DNA of 64,000 bases, from assembly GCF_003602095.1 (NCBI RefSeq), contig NZ_RAHH01000009.1:147084-211083 (forward strand), read 5' to 3'. The notes beneath the pieces are model-generated. The model was not told the DNA's origin. It ran no database searches and saw only the letters and a list, made by a program, of their open reading frames with translations. Shown in pieces: positions 19,598 through 29,764 of this stretch (positions are counted from its first letter, which is position 1; each line of letters begins with the position of its first letter). A program made the position numbers and the translations under genes. Source of the DNA: Rahnella woolbedingensis (lineage in GTDB: Bacteria > Pseudomonadota > Gammaproteobacteria > Enterobacterales > Enterobacteriaceae).

Positions 19598-19667
19598 AAA
19601 TAAAATACAGCCAATAAGATGTAAGAAGAGAGAGGCATTACTGTGGGTGAGGAGTTTATGACAACTC

Positions 19668-20111
19668 TTAGCCGAGCGGCAGCGCCATCATGATGGCATC
19701 TTCGCGACCTTGTGCGGCGGGATAATAATTGCGGCGGACAGAGAGTTCGTTGAAACCGAGGCTTTCATAGAGCGCAATGGCTTTGGCGTTTGAGGCGCGG
19801 ACTTCCAGCCATAGCGTGAAAACATCTTTTTGCTCAAGCTGTTGGATCACTTCTTCGAGCAGCGTACGGCCTAAACCCTGACGCTGGAAAGCCGGATCGA
19901 TGGCGATATTAAACAGCGTGGCTTCGTCGAGCACGATTTGAGTGATCGCAAAACCGGCCATCACTTCGCCCTGCATAATTTTGAGGTTCAGATAACGCTC
20001 ACCCTGATTGCTGGCTAACGTCTTTTCAGTCCACGGAAAGGCGTGACTGGCCTGCTCAATCTCAAAAGCGCGGGGAAGATCAGCGGTGGTCAGGATAGAA
20101 ATGTTGTTCAT
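19668..20111 (-). CDS. rimI: Ribosomal protein S18-alanine N-acetyltransferase RimI
   Basis: The ATG at 20109-20111 (MNNISILTTADLPRAFEIEQ) gives 147 aa. A GTG two codons earlier is also open. The GNAT acetyl-CoA loop is QRQGLGRTLLEEV (about 80-92), with LWLEVRASNAKAIALYESLGF following. RimI acetylates the N-terminal alanine of S18. The gene starts inside the end of holD (32-bp overlap), the normal holD-rimI arrangement. Confidence 0.94.
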   Translation of the reverse strand: MNNISILTTADLPRAFEIEQASHAFPWTEKTLASNQGERYLNLKIMQGEVMAGFAITQIVLDEATLFNIAIDPAFQRQGLGRTLLEEVIQQLEQKDVFTLWLEVRASNAKAIALYESLGFNELSVRRNYYPAAQGREDAIMMALPLG

Positions 20112-20493
20112 TTTCACAGATCTGCTGCCAGAGTGCGCGTTTTGCGCTGGCGTCTTGATAGAGTTCGGCCAGAGCCGGACTGGATAACTGCGGACCGGCG
20201 AGAGTCAGCGGTTCGCTTAACCCCAGTCGCCAGACATTGCAGCGGGTATCTTCAGGCAGCATGGCAACCTGCTCCGGCGTCAGGCGGTAAACCTGCTGTG
20301 AGCTCAGTGCCAGACTGCGTAAAACATCGGTGACCAGCGGATCATCTTCCGCAGGGGGGACATCTGCCACAATCAGCAGTTTAGTGTCAGCAGGCAGGCT
20401 GACTGCCACTTCGCCCTGTAAAACTGCGGGCCGGCGCAGCGTCCACTGGGTGATCCCCAGTTGCTGTAACAGTGTGTCTCGTCTGGATGCCAT
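20080..20493 (-). CDS. holD: DNA polymerase III psi subunit HolD
   Basis: The 137-aa product begins MASRRDTLLQQLGITQWTLRRPAVLQGEVAV, matching the chi-binding N-terminus and body of HolD (137 aa in E. coli). Psi bridges the chi subunit to the clamp loader. Its partner gene holC is also in this window (53.8 kb). It overlaps rimI and is divergent from rsmC. Confidence 0.93.
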   Translation of the reverse strand: MASRRDTLLQQLGITQWTLRRPAVLQGEVAVSLPADTKLLIVADVPPAEDDPLVTDVLRSLALSSQQVYRLTPEQVAMLPEDTRCNVWRLGLSEPLTLAGPQLSSPALAELYQDASAKRALWQQICENEQHFYPDHR

Positions 20494-20607
20494 GCCTGAT
20501 TCCTGCCCGTTAAATACCGAAAAAGCCCGGCTATGCTAGCAAACACATCGAACATGCGCCAATAAACCTCTATAATCCCGCGTTCATTCCTGAGGAGCCT
20601 CACCCTG

Positions 20608-21654
20608 ATGTCTGCATTAACTCCGGCCAGCGAAGTCATACTGCGCCATAGCGAAGAATTCGAAGGCCGCCGCGTATTGTTCGCCGGCGACTTACAAGAC
20701 AATCTGCCTGCTGAAATTGACGCCGAAGAAGTCCGCGTCCACACCAATATGTACCATCACTGGCAGATGCTCAGCAAAAGTCTGGGCGAAAACGTTCAGT
20801 TTGGTTTGCTGGCTGACGCTGAGCTTATCGCCCCTTGCGATGTTCTGGTGTATTACTGGCCGAAAAGTAAACTGGAAGCCAAATTCCAGCTGTTCAACTT
20901 ACTTTCACAATTGCCGGTTGGCATTGATGTGTTTGTCATCGGTGAAAACCGCAGCGGCGTCCGCAGTGCGGAAACCACGCTCGAAGGCCTGTGTGAGCTG
21001 AGCAAAATCGACAGCGCGCGTCGCTGTGGTTTGTATCATGCCCGTCTGGAAAAGCAGCCTGAATTTGATGCGGATGGCTGGTGGGATCAGTACATGGTGG
21101 AAGAAGTCACCATCAAAACTCTGCCGGGCGTATTCAGCCGTGAAGGTCTGGACAGCGGAAGCCTGCTGCTGATCAATACATTCGAAGAGCCGGTGAAAGG
21201 CAAAGTGCTGGACGTAGCTTGTGGCTCGGGCGTGCTGGCTTCTGTGCTGGCCATGTACTCGCCGAAGATGAAAGTCACGCTCAGCGATGTGAGCGCAGCC
21301 GCTATCGAAGCCAGCCGCGCCACACTGGCGGCGAACGACCTGCCGGGCGAAGTGATCGCCAGCAACGTTTATTCCGACATTGCCGGTCGTTTTGACATCA
21401 TAATCTCCAACCCGCCGTTCCACGAAGGTCTGCAAACCAGCCTGACTGCGGCTGAGCAGTTGATCCGTGGCGCTGTAGGCCATCTGAACATTGGCGGCGA
21501 ACTGCGCATTGTGGCTAACGCCTTCCTGCCGTATGCCGCCCTGCTCGATGACGCTTTCGGCAGCCATGAAGTACTGGCACAAAACGGTCGCTTCAAGGTC
21601 TATAAAGCCGTCCGTGGCCGTCCACCGCGCGATTTGAAAAAGAAAAAACGTTAA
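20608..21654 (+). CDS. rsmC: 16S rRNA (guanine1207-N2)-methyltransferase RsmC
   Basis: The 348-aa product is a duplicated methyltransferase. The N-terminal half has degenerate cofactor motifs. The C-terminal half is active-looking: [16 protein letters not shown] (SAM loop, about 200-215), [14 protein letters not shown], and [10 protein letters not shown] (catalytic NPPF). It methylates G1207 of 16S rRNA. A GAGGAGCC ribosome site lies at the right distance. The gene is convergent with the next one, 4 bp apart. Confidence 0.95.
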   Translation: MSALTPASEVILRHSEEFEGRRVLFAGDLQDNLPAEIDAEEVRVHTNMYHHWQMLSKSLGENVQFGLLADAELIAPCDVLVYYWPKSKLEAKFQLFNLLSQLPVGIDVFVIGENRSGVRSAETTLEGLCELSKIDSARRCGLYHARLEKQPEFDADGWWDQYMVEEVTIKTLPGVFSREGLDSGSLLLINTFEEPVKGKVLDVACGSGVLASVLAMYSPKMKVTLSDVSAAAIEASRATLAANDLPGEVIASNVYSDIAGRFDIIISNPPFHEGLQTSLTAAEQLIRGAVGHLNIGGELRIVANAFLPYAALLDDAFGSHEVLAQNGRFKVYKAVRGRPPRDLKKKKR

Positions 21655-21658
21655 TCAG

Positions 21659-22651
<993 letters not shown>

Positions 22652-22777
22652 CGGATTTTCCTTTTTTGACTCAGAGAGGGAAGTAACGAAGTGAAGTGTG
22701 GTTGTTATGTCAGGAAAGATAAATCAGTGAAAACGTGCAACACTGTTCATAAATCGCAAACAATCAGGGGGTGAGTT

Positions 22778-23716
22778 ATGGATCAAATTCAGGCGATGAA
22801 AATTTTCATCCGGATTGCCGAACTGGAAAGTTTTAGCCGGGCAGCGGAAGACCTGAATCTGCCACGGGCGACAGTCAGCACGACACTCAAACGGCTGGAG
22901 CAAAAGCTCGGGGTTCGCCTGTTTCTGCGCACCACACGGCAGGTGAAAATCACCGATGAAGGCAAAATTTACTATCAGCGCTGTCTGCAACTGATCTCGG
23001 CGCTGGAAGAATCCGACACCTTGTTTGCCCATCACAAAAATCAGCCCGCAGGCGTGGTCCGCATCGATATGCCGCATTCTTTGGCACGCGTGATGGTGAT
23101 CCCTGCCTTGCAGGCTTTTTATCAGCGTTATCCGCAAATCACCCTGAGCGTCAGCGCCAATGACAACGCCATCAATCTGCTCGATCAGGGTGTGGATTGT
23201 GTGGTGCGTGCCTGGCCTTCAGAAGATGACAATTTGCAGTCGCGCCATCTGGCAGATTTGAAACAAATCACCTGCGCCTCGCCTGAGTATTTAGCGAAAT
23301 TCGGTACGCCAGAAACGCCGGAAGATCTCGCCGGACATCAGGCCGTAGGCTATTTTTTTGCTCATCAGCGGGCAGATTCACATCTGGAATTCGTGACAGA
23401 CGGAAAAGTCGAAAAGCGACAACTGGCGAGCAAACTAACCGTTAGTGGTGCTGATGCCTATGTCGCCGCTGCAAAAGCCGGTTTCGGGCTGATTCAGGCC
23501 TCGGAGCTGGCGATGGCACAGGAACTGGCCCAGGGAGAACTGGTAGAGGTGTTGCATCAGCACCTTCCACCGCCGATGCCGCTATACATTATGTATCCGC
23601 CCGGTCGTTTTCTTGCGCCGAGGATCCGTGTGCTGCTGGACTGGTTAATCACACTGTTTTCCAGCCCTGATCATCCGGCGAAACAGGAAGCCATTATGGG
23701 AAAAATAGTCGATTAA
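22778..23716 (+). CDS. LysR-type transcriptional regulator
   Basis: The 312-aa product opens MDQIQAMKIFIRIAELESFSRAAEDLNLPRATVSTTLKRLEQKLG, the LysR winged helix (about 18-45). A periplasmic-binding-protein-like effector domain follows (about 90-300). Divergent orientation from the aldo/keto reductase gene suggests it binds the 126-bp region between them. The inducer is unknown. Confidence 0.9.
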   Translation: MDQIQAMKIFIRIAELESFSRAAEDLNLPRATVSTTLKRLEQKLGVRLFLRTTRQVKITDEGKIYYQRCLQLISALEESDTLFAHHKNQPAGVVRIDMPHSLARVMVIPALQAFYQRYPQITLSVSANDNAINLLDQGVDCVVRAWPSEDDNLQSRHLADLKQITCASPEYLAKFGTPETPEDLAGHQAVGYFFAHQRADSHLEFVTDGKVEKRQLASKLTVSGADAYVAAAKAGFGLIQASELAMAQELAQGELVEVLHQHLPPPMPLYIMYPPGRFLAPRIRVLLDWLITLFSSPDHPAKQEAIMGKIVD

Positions 23717-23812
23717 ACCATCGATTAACCTGAGGGCTTTCTGGCACACTGAACCATTCACGGCGAATATGCTGTTTTTTACATCAAACGTCCGAAATGG
23801 GGGAAATAACTA

Positions 23813-23840
23813 TTGACGCCTGTGGGAAAATCTCTAGAAT
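23813..23840 (+). promoter_or_regulatory. Promoter of the tandem tRNA-Leu genes
   Basis: TTGACG (23813-23818) and TAGAAT (23835-23840) are separated by 16 bp. The -10 is followed by a GC-rich discriminator TCGCCCCCG, the usual feature of stable-RNA promoters under stringent control. Transcription would begin about 65 bp before the first tRNA. Confidence 0.8.
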
Positions 23841-23909
23841 TCGCCCCCGTGGTTGTGTTACTTGCTGATGACATTCCGATGAATGCGTCAACACAGTAAT
23901 CAATTGGAA

Positions 23910-23995
23910 GCGATGGTGGCGGAATTGGTAGACGCGCTAGCTTCAGGTGTTAGTGTCCTTTGGATGTGAGGGTTCGAGTCCCTCCCTTCGCACCA
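23910..23995 (+). tRNA. tRNA-Leu(CAG), copy 1
   Basis: The 86-nt sequence folds as a class II tRNA with D-arm GGCGGAATTGGTAGACGC, anticodon loop CTTCAGG (CAG) and T-arm GAGGG-TTCGAGT-CCCTC; CCA is encoded. The acceptor stem has a T-T mismatch at pair 5-68. The long variable arm is one base shorter than in copy 2. Confidence 0.95.
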
Positions 23996-24040
23996 CTCCG
24001 GTGATATAAATCGAATCAGCAGTAAGCAGAAATCATCTGT

Positions 24041-24127
24041 GCGAAGGTGGCGGAATTGGTAGACGCGCTAGCTTCAGGTGTTAGTGTTCTTACGGACGTG
24101 AGGGTTCAAGTCCCTCTCTTCGCACCA
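24041..24127 (+). tRNA. tRNA-Leu(CAG), copy 2
   Basis: The 87-nt copy is almost identical to the first through the D and anticodon arms. It has a variable stem GTTC-TTAC-GGAC and a fully paired acceptor ending in a G-T wobble; CCA is encoded. It is 45 bp downstream of copy 1 and probably shares its transcript. Confidence 0.96.
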
Positions 24128-24194
24128 CATGATTTTGCTCCTCAGCTTTACCCTCCTGTACGACCTCTTTTGATTTCAAAAAGTAAAAAAGCCC

Positions 24195-24221
24195 GACAGC
24201 TTTGCTGTGTTTTTTATTTTT
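24195..24221 (+). terminator. Terminator after the tRNA-Leu genes
   Basis: ACAGC (24196-24200) pairs with GCTGT (24204-24208) across TTT. It is preceded by AAAAAAGCCCG and followed by a 12-base T-rich run. It ends the tRNA transcript. Confidence 0.75.
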
Positions 24222-24253
24222 CATCCTGATTTCCTTTTATTGATGACGACTTA

Positions 24254-24538
24254 TTAAAGCAAACTAAAGTTCAACGTTACCGCAGCCAGTCCGCCTGCCA
24301 GCGCCATAAACGACGGCAGCAGCATGTAATGACGTAAAGTCCTGTGAAACAGCATGACCAGCGTCGCCAGCATTGCGACCACCACCAGCATCCGCAACTG
24401 GTCGAGCGTCATATGCGTCAGCGCCAGCAAAGGCATCAGTGCACAGGGCAGCAACACACCCCAGCCACTGGTGAGACGCTTACCCAATATCCAGACAACC
24501 GCCCAGATCCCACATGCTATGACAATCGCCGGTATCAT
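24254..24538 (-). CDS. Small membrane protein, DUF1435-like
   Basis: An upstream frame exists, but ATG 24536-24538 is preceded by GGAGCAGGG, so a 94-aa product MIPAIVIACGIWAVVWILGKR is chosen. Four hydrophobic segments follow in quick order, and the stretch SGWGVLLPCALMPLLAL resembles the DUF1435 enterobacterial family as I remember it. No function is known. It is convergent with the tRNA cluster and divergent from the diguanylate cyclase gene. Confidence 0.65.
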   Translation of the reverse strand: MIPAIVIACGIWAVVWILGKRLTSGWGVLLPCALMPLLALTHMTLDQLRMLVVVAMLATLVMLFHRTLRHYMLLPSFMALAGGLAAVTLNFSLL

Positions 24539-24722
24539 AACCCTGCTCCAAACGTTGATAATGAGAACTAATATCATATAGGATTTTTTCTCATTTACCA
24601 CCTATTTGCAGTCATGCCCTCCGTTAGGGTGACACCTGACGACAAAAGTGCTAGTTTTGGAGGAGTTAAACAAATTAGCTCAAGCGCCTTTATTAAAATA
24701 GTAACGCTAATAACGATATTTA

Positions 24723-25964
24723 TTGAATTCTAATAATTACCCATTAGAACTATTAGCCTACCTGCACGAAATCTGTCTTAACGGAATAAGCACGCAGTAT
24801 AAGGCGATAAGACACTTTATCTATTCAGACCAACACACGCTAAATAGAGTAAATTTGATGATATCTCATTCCTATGATGAGCTGCTGAAAAGCAAACATC
24901 GTCTGGCGATGTTGCTATTCTTTTTTTTAAATAGTGCCACAGCGCTATTTTCTATGGTTTATCCGCCAGAAGGCTCATCCTCAATGCCTTTTCCGCTGGT
25001 CCTGATTTTTGGGCTTTGCTGCGCGGGATTAATATTTTCATTTTTCAGCAAGAAAAATTATTCTGCCCATCTGAATATGTGCTCCGTCATCGTCGGGCTG
25101 TTATGGGGATGGCAAATAGCCTTTCGGTTTGCTGAAATTGGTCAGACAGATAAAAATTATCTTCTGGTCAGTTTACTCAGTATATTCTTTATCAGTGCAA
25201 TCGCTTTATCAGATAATTTTCTGGCTTTTTGCCTCCATGCAGTACCTTCGACTATTTGCGTCATCTTTCTGGACGATTTTCAACACGTCGGGCGTATCTT
25301 ATTTACCGTTTCCCTGCCGCTGATAGGCCTGTGGTTACACCATCTGATGCTCAAACGCAGCGATGAATTTACGCGCAGAATGGTATCCAACCTGTACAGC
25401 GAACGGGAGAAATTCAGCGACCTGAGTATGCTGGATCCGCTCACCGGCCTGTATAACCGTCGCGGGCTGCAAAACAAGCTGGAAACCCTGTTTAATCAGG
25501 CTTCCGGGCACTACGTCATGCTGCTGGATATCGACCATTTCAAAGCCTACAACGACAACTACGGCCATCATATGGGCGACCAGGCGCTGGTGCGCGTTTC
25601 AGCCGCCATCCGCGATGCCGTCCGTTCCCGCGATGTGGTTGTCCGCTATGGCGGCGAGGAGTTTCTGGTACTGATGTCTAACGTTAAGCAGGAACACGCG
25701 GTTCGTATGGCAGAACGCATCCAGAATAAAGTTCTCGGGCTGAATATCCCGCATTTGTTTAATGCTGAAGTGTCGACGCATGTCACGGTCAGTGCCGGAC
25801 TTGCCGCGCTTGAAGACGGTGATTTTATTCGCGCGCTGGGCAAAGCCGATTCCTCACTGTATAACGCCAAAAACAGCGGACGTAATAAGATATTCTATGC
25901 CTGGGATGAAGACAGAGACAGGGAAGACACACTCGAGGAAGTCATCGGGGAAAGAATGGCCTGA
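24723..25964 (+). CDS. Membrane GGDEF diguanylate cyclase
   Basis: The C-terminal third is a GGDEF domain: DPLTGLYNRRGL, MLLDIDHFKAYNDNYGHHMGD and the active site GGEEF. An RSRD inhibitory (I-site) motif lies five residues upstream, so the product should make cyclic di-GMP with feedback control. The N-terminal 200 residues hold several hydrophobic segments (LAMLLFFFLNSATALF, FPLVLIFGLCCAGLIF and more) and act as a membrane sensor. The longest frame starts at a TTG (24723) with no clear ribosome site. An ATG at 24858 (MISHSYDELLKS) would give about 368 aa and is a real alternative. The N-terminal DNA is AT-rich compared with the GGDEF part. Confidence 0.88.
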   Translation: MNSNNYPLELLAYLHEICLNGISTQYKAIRHFIYSDQHTLNRVNLMISHSYDELLKSKHRLAMLLFFFLNSATALFSMVYPPEGSSSMPFPLVLIFGLCCAGLIFSFFSKKNYSAHLNMCSVIVGLLWGWQIAFRFAEIGQTDKNYLLVSLLSIFFISAIALSDNFLAFCLHAVPSTICVIFLDDFQHVGRILFTVSLPLIGLWLHHLMLKRSDEFTRRMVSNLYSEREKFSDLSMLDPLTGLYNRRGLQNKLETLFNQASGHYVMLLDIDHFKAYNDNYGHHMGDQALVRVSAAIRDAVRSRDVVVRYGGEEFLVLMSNVKQEHAVRMAERIQNKVLGLNIPHLFNAEVSTHVTVSAGLAALEDGDFIRALGKADSSLYNAKNSGRNKIFYAWDEDRDREDTLEEVIGERMA

Positions 25965-26087
25965 GGATCCTCTCAAAGTAACATTGGTAACAGCGTGCTG
26001 ATTGGTTTTATTCCCCGCCGACATATTTGTAAATGTCAGAGAGTCGTTATTAAAGTCTGTACATTCATTTCTGTTGCATAACCATTC

Positions 26088-26123
26088 ATCTTTCAGCCAG
26101 ATTAACGATTCTGGCTGAAAGAT
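26088..26123. terminator. Long perfect hairpin downstream of the GGDEF gene
   Basis: ATCTTTCAGCCAGA (26088-26101) is exactly complementary to TCTGGCTGAAAGAT (26110-26123) with an 8-base loop. No U-tract follows on the plus strand. It may still end the GGDEF transcript, or be a remnant repeat. It is the only distinct element in the 403 bp before the rhaT promoter. Confidence 0.5.
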
Positions 26124-26367
26124 AATCAGCTTATTTATCATATTGAATGTTACTGAACAATGTTACCTTTCGATTTCAGCCTTGTGCTTAAATAAGCTTA
26201 AACCCTCGTACAATCCCACCTTAATAAATTACAATAAAGATAATCCTAATCACCATTTTTAAATTTTCTGAACTTCCTGTCAGCAGCACTGACTCCATTC
26301 ATTCCCTGCACCAGCAAAACACGCTACTCTCTTGTTTTAACGTGATTATTCCCTCCATTTCTTAATT

Positions 26368-26462
26368 TGTGAACTGACTCACCCCGACCTTCCGGCGAGT
26401 GCCAGCGCTTATTTTTACGTGGCACTGACCGGAAGGTGGCTCATCCGGACACTTCTTACACT
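26368..26462 (+). promoter_or_regulatory. rhaT promoter: CRP site, RhaS inverted half-sites, -10
   Basis: The CRP site TGTGA-N6-TCACC is at 26368-26383. Two 18-base half-sites form an inverted repeat: ACCTTCCGGCGAGTGCCA (26387-26404) and TGGCACTGACCGGAAGGT (26420-26437), 16 of 18 bases matching, with a 15-base spacer. The -10 TACACT is at 26457-26462. RhaS in E. coli binds two 17-bp half-sites about 16 bp apart, next to CRP at about -92. Offsets between these elements are identical to those at the rhaB promoter, so this assignment is well supported. Confidence 0.85.
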
Positions 26463-26561
26463 AGCGCCCAACCGCAGCCCTGACTTCTGAAGGATCAGCA
26501 AGGGCGGCGTTTTTACTTATCTCTTCACCAGTACGTTTCTCTACATAAAAAGGTCCGGTGT

Positions 26562-27596
26562 ATGAACAGTTCGATAGTTTTAGGGATTATCTGGCATCTG
26601 ATAGGAGCGGCCAGCGCAGCTTGCTTCTATGCACCTTTCAAACAAGTCAAAAAATGGTCATGGGAAACCATGTGGTCGCTGGGCGGTTTCTTCTCGTGGA
26701 TTATTCTTCCCTGGGCCGTCAGCTACATTTTACTGCCTGATTTTTGGGCCTATTACGGTTCATTCAGCTTTGCGACACTCCTTCCCATCTTCCTGTTCGG
26801 CGCAATGTGGGGCATCGGTAACATCAACTACGGCCTGACCATGCGCTACCTCGGCATGTCTTTAGGAATAGGGATTGCCATCGGCATCACCCTGATCATC
26901 GGCACGCTGATGACGCCCATCCTGCAAGGGAAAATCGACATGCTGTTCGGCACAGCCGGCGGCCAGCTAACGTTGCTCGGCGTCTTTGTCGCCGTGATTG
27001 GTGTAGGTGTGGTCAGTTACGCCGGTTATCTGAAAGAGAAAGCGCTCGGTATTAAGGCAGAAGAATTCAACCTGAAAAAAGGGTTGATCCTGGCCGTCAT
27101 GTGCGGCGTTTTCTCTGCCGGGATGTCTTTCGCCATGAGTGCCGCAGTACCGATGCATGAGGCTGCTCGGGCATTGGGTATCGACCCGCTGTACGTCGCG
27201 CTGCCAAGCTATGTGGTTATCATGGGCGGCGGTGCCATCGTCAACCTCGGCTTCTGTTTTATCCGCCTCGCCACGCGTAAAAGTATCTCGCTCAGGGCAG
27301 ATATGTCGGTCACGAAATCTCTGCTGCTCACCAACATCATGTTCTCAATCATTGCCGGTGTGATGTGGTATTTGCAATTCTTCTTCTACGCCTGGGGCCA
27401 CGCCAGCATTCCGATCAAATACGACTACATGAGCTGGATGCTGCATATGAGCTTCTACGTGTTGTGCGGCGGAATTGTCGGGCTGATATTGAAAGAATGG
27501 ACCGGCGTTGGCAAAAAGCCGGTCAGGATCCTGATCATTGGCGGTCTGATTATCATTCTGGCGGCCAATATCGTCGGTCTGGGATTAGCGCTGTAA
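26562..27596 (+). CDS. rhaT: L-rhamnose-proton symporter RhaT
   Basis: The 344-aa product has about ten hydrophobic segments and the RhaT opening [34 protein letters not shown]. It imports L-rhamnose with protons at the inner membrane. Start ATG at 26562 follows AAGGTCCGGTGT. It is convergent with rhaR, sharing a hairpin between them, and has its own RhaS/CRP promoter. Confidence 0.96.
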   Translation: MNSSIVLGIIWHLIGAASAACFYAPFKQVKKWSWETMWSLGGFFSWIILPWAVSYILLPDFWAYYGSFSFATLLPIFLFGAMWGIGNINYGLTMRYLGMSLGIGIAIGITLIIGTLMTPILQGKIDMLFGTAGGQLTLLGVFVAVIGVGVVSYAGYLKEKALGIKAEEFNLKKGLILAVMCGVFSAGMSFAMSAAVPMHEAARALGIDPLYVALPSYVVIMGGGAIVNLGFCFIRLATRKSISLRADMSVTKSLLLTNIMFSIIAGVMWYLQFFFYAWGHASIPIKYDYMSWMLHMSFYVLCGGIVGLILKEWTGVGKKPVRILIIGGLIIILAANIVGLGLAL

Positions 27597-27629
27597 CGCG
27601 TAAAACACTTTAAAAAACAGTCCTTAAAA

Positions 27630-27653
27630 GACGGCAGAAATTATTCTGCCGTC
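27630..27653. terminator. Bidirectional hairpin between rhaT and rhaR
   Basis: GACGGCAGAA (27630-27639) pairs with TTCTGCCGTC (27644-27653) around ATTA. The rhaR stop codon (27641-27643 complement) lies in the loop, so the right arm is the last rhaR coding sequence. A-rich bases on the left (TTAAAA) give a U-tract for the rhaR message; the rhaT transcript would read into it from the other side. Confidence 0.7.
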
Positions 27654-28513
27654 ATCAGTGACAACGATGTTTTTCCTCCCTGCCCGACGAAACGGTGCCG
27701 GTAATCACGCGGCGATACCCCACAGGCACGACTGAACACCACAGAGAAATAGTTACTGTCATCAAATCCGCATTCTGCTGCCACATCACTGATCGTCATG
27801 CTGCCATAGCGCAATAAACTCATTGCCCGGCACAGCCTCAGTTGTCGCAAATAATGGTTCACATTCATGCCAGTATGCTGTTTGAAGAGCGAGCGTAAAG
27901 TGCGGGGATTGAGCTGATGCTGCTGGCAAAAAGTCTCCAGATGAAAAGGTTCAGCGATATTGGCCCGCAGCGCCATCAGCAATAAATCCAGCTGATGGGC
28001 ATCGGGTAAAGCCCCGCTGTCAGGCCGCTGGCGAAAACGCAGTAACAGTAACGCCAGTTGCATCAGCAACGCCTCACTCAGCTGTACAGAAAGCGGCTCC
28101 GACTTCATACATTCTTTGGCAAGCTCATCGACTTTGTCGCGCAAAACAGACATTCCGAGGGTACTCAGCCGCCAGTAACGCTGCTCCTGACTGGCTCCTT
28201 CACCTGGCAGTAACTGCGACCAGTCAGCCGTCAGCCCGAAGCGCTCACGACAAAACAGCACATTATCCAGCGCCAGCTCGTTGACCGATTCGTAACTGTG
28301 GCGATCCTTCGAATTAATATAGAACAGGTCGCCGCAGGTGATGGGATAAGGGATGTCGTTCCAGATATGCAGGCCGTTGCCACGCCAGACAATTACCAGC
28401 TCGTCAAAATCATGATCGTGACTGGGAAAATCCGCCTGCGGATGGCGCTCAGCCACCACCACCGAATTCATTCCCGTCAGAAAGAAGTCATTTTTAAAAA
28501 GTCTCAGCGACAT
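27641..28513 (-). CDS. rhaR: AraC-family regulator RhaR
   Basis: I choose ATG 28511-28513 (MSLRLFKNDFFLTG, 290 aa); a TTG ten codons earlier is weaker. The N-terminal cupin (PSHDHDFDELVIVWRGNGLHIWND) binds L-rhamnose. The C-terminal double HTH (about 190-280: FHLETFCQQHQLNPRTLRSLF and ISDVAAECGFDDSNYFSVVF) is AraC-type. In E. coli RhaR activates the rhaSR promoter in response to rhamnose. It is 82 bp downstream of rhaS, in the same operon. Confidence 0.92.
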   Translation of the reverse strand: MSLRLFKNDFFLTGMNSVVVAERHPQADFPSHDHDFDELVIVWRGNGLHIWNDIPYPITCGDLFYINSKDRHSYESVNELALDNVLFCRERFGLTADWSQLLPGEGASQEQRYWRLSTLGMSVLRDKVDELAKECMKSEPLSVQLSEALLMQLALLLLRFRQRPDSGALPDAHQLDLLLMALRANIAEPFHLETFCQQHQLNPRTLRSLFKQHTGMNVNHYLRQLRLCRAMSLLRYGSMTISDVAAECGFDDSNYFSVVFSRACGVSPRDYRHRFVGQGGKTSLSLMTAE

Positions 28514-28595
28514 AGCGGCAATCTCATACCCGTTTGACGACAAAATAAACGAGGCGGATCAGGCAGGAAAACCCCGAAACCGCAAGAGGTGCCGC

Positions 28596-29423
28596 TTAAC
28601 GTAACTGATCACGCATGAGTTTTGGCGACACCGAAAATTCCCGACGGAACTGCGTCGAGAAGTGGTTACTGTCACTGAATCCACAGGCGTAAGCGATATC
28701 GGTAATACTTTGATCGCTATGATGTAAACGGCGGCGCGCCTCGAGCAAACGCAGCCGGTTGAGATAACGCTGCGGTGTCATGCCGGTGCAATGCTTCATC
28801 TGCCGGTGCAGGGTTCGCAGCGCCAGCGAAAAACGTTCTGCGGCTTCAGTCCAGTTAACATCCTCACTGTAATGTGACTGGAGCCATTGCAAAAGTTGAT
28901 TGACCCGGTTTTCCGAGGTATCTCGCAATTGTGGCTGGAAACAATCCTGATAGAGCAGGATCAGCAGTTGTAAAAACAGACTTTCACGCGTGGCGATATG
29001 CTCCATTTCCACACTGGCAGGCAAGGCTTCGAGTTGCGTGATGCAGTTCAGCACCTGGTGCATGACGCAGGGACTGAGCTGCCAGTGGATCTGCGACTGA
29101 TAGTGATGTTCCTGCGGCAAAAAATGGCCGACGTCCTGAATAAACCGAAACGCTTTCGGCGAACGGAAAAGCACATTAGTCAGACGCAAATTATCCACAT
29201 TTTCAAAAAGATGGTGGTCGCTGGCGCGGACAAAACAAACGGTCCCTGCCGTCAGCGTGTAAGGATTGTCATTAAAGATATGAACCCCTGATCCGCTTTC
29301 CACCAGCATAATCTCGTGAAAATCATGGTAATGCTCCGGGAATACGTCTTGCGGAAGACGCCGCTCAACCGTCACAGTCAGCTCAGGTGCCGCAAAATAA
29401 TCATCACCCTTCAGTAACGTCAT
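28596..29423 (-). CDS. rhaS: AraC-family regulator RhaS
   Basis: The 275-aa product has a cupin N-terminus (FPEHYHDFHEIMLVESGSGVHIFND) and AraC HTH pair (WTEAAERFSLALRTLHRQM; ITDIAYACGFSDSNHFSTQF). RhaS activates rhaBAD and rhaT. The half-sites it should bind are visible at both promoters. It is divergent from rhaB across 341 bp. A weak CRP-like site (TGCGG-N6-TCACA, 29564-29579) lies at about the distance from this start expected for the rhaSR promoter. Confidence 0.93.
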   Translation of the reverse strand: MTLLKGDDYFAAPELTVTVERRLPQDVFPEHYHDFHEIMLVESGSGVHIFNDNPYTLTAGTVCFVRASDHHLFENVDNLRLTNVLFRSPKAFRFIQDVGHFLPQEHHYQSQIHWQLSPCVMHQVLNCITQLEALPASVEMEHIATRESLFLQLLILLYQDCFQPQLRDTSENRVNQLLQWLQSHYSEDVNWTEAAERFSLALRTLHRQMKHCTGMTPQRYLNRLRLLEARRRLHHSDQSITDIAYACGFSDSNHFSTQFRREFSVSPKLMRDQLR

Positions 29424-29640
29424 TTATCGCCTCCGGTTCTAAAAATCATCCTACTTCGGGATACAACCCTACCCTGTGCCCGACGTTCTTACCTTCAAAC
29501 CACGGCATGAAAAACGTCATAAATGGTCATTTTTTTAAGATTGCCGTCCCCATGATTCGGATCTGCGGCAAAGATCACAGTCACTTATCCCGCGTTACCT
29601 CTGCGTTGCAAAACTCGTTCAGGCCAGCTTTGAGCCGATC

Positions 29641-29735
29641 TGTGATCTGCCTCGCATCTACCTTTTTAATGCTGCCATCCCGCCAAAACCGGTGGCAATC
29701 ACCGGAAGGTGCCGCCGCCACGCCTCCCCTACACT
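29641..29735 (+). promoter_or_regulatory. rhaBAD promoter: CRP site, RhaS half-sites, -10
   Basis: The CRP site TGTGA-N6-TCGCA is at 29641-29656. The left RhaS half-site ACCTTTTTAATGCTGCCA is at 29660-29677 and the right half-site TGGCAATCACCGGAAGGT at 29693-29710. The -10 TACACT is at 29730-29735. The right half-site differs from the rhaT copy at only 2 of 18 bases. Every spacing equals that at rhaT (CRP to left half 19, left to right half 33, right half to -10 37 bases, start to start). The inferred start site near 29742 places CRP at about -93, as known for E. coli. Confidence 0.87.
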
Positions 29736-29764
29736 GGCCGCATATTCAACAAGGAATGGCCGCT

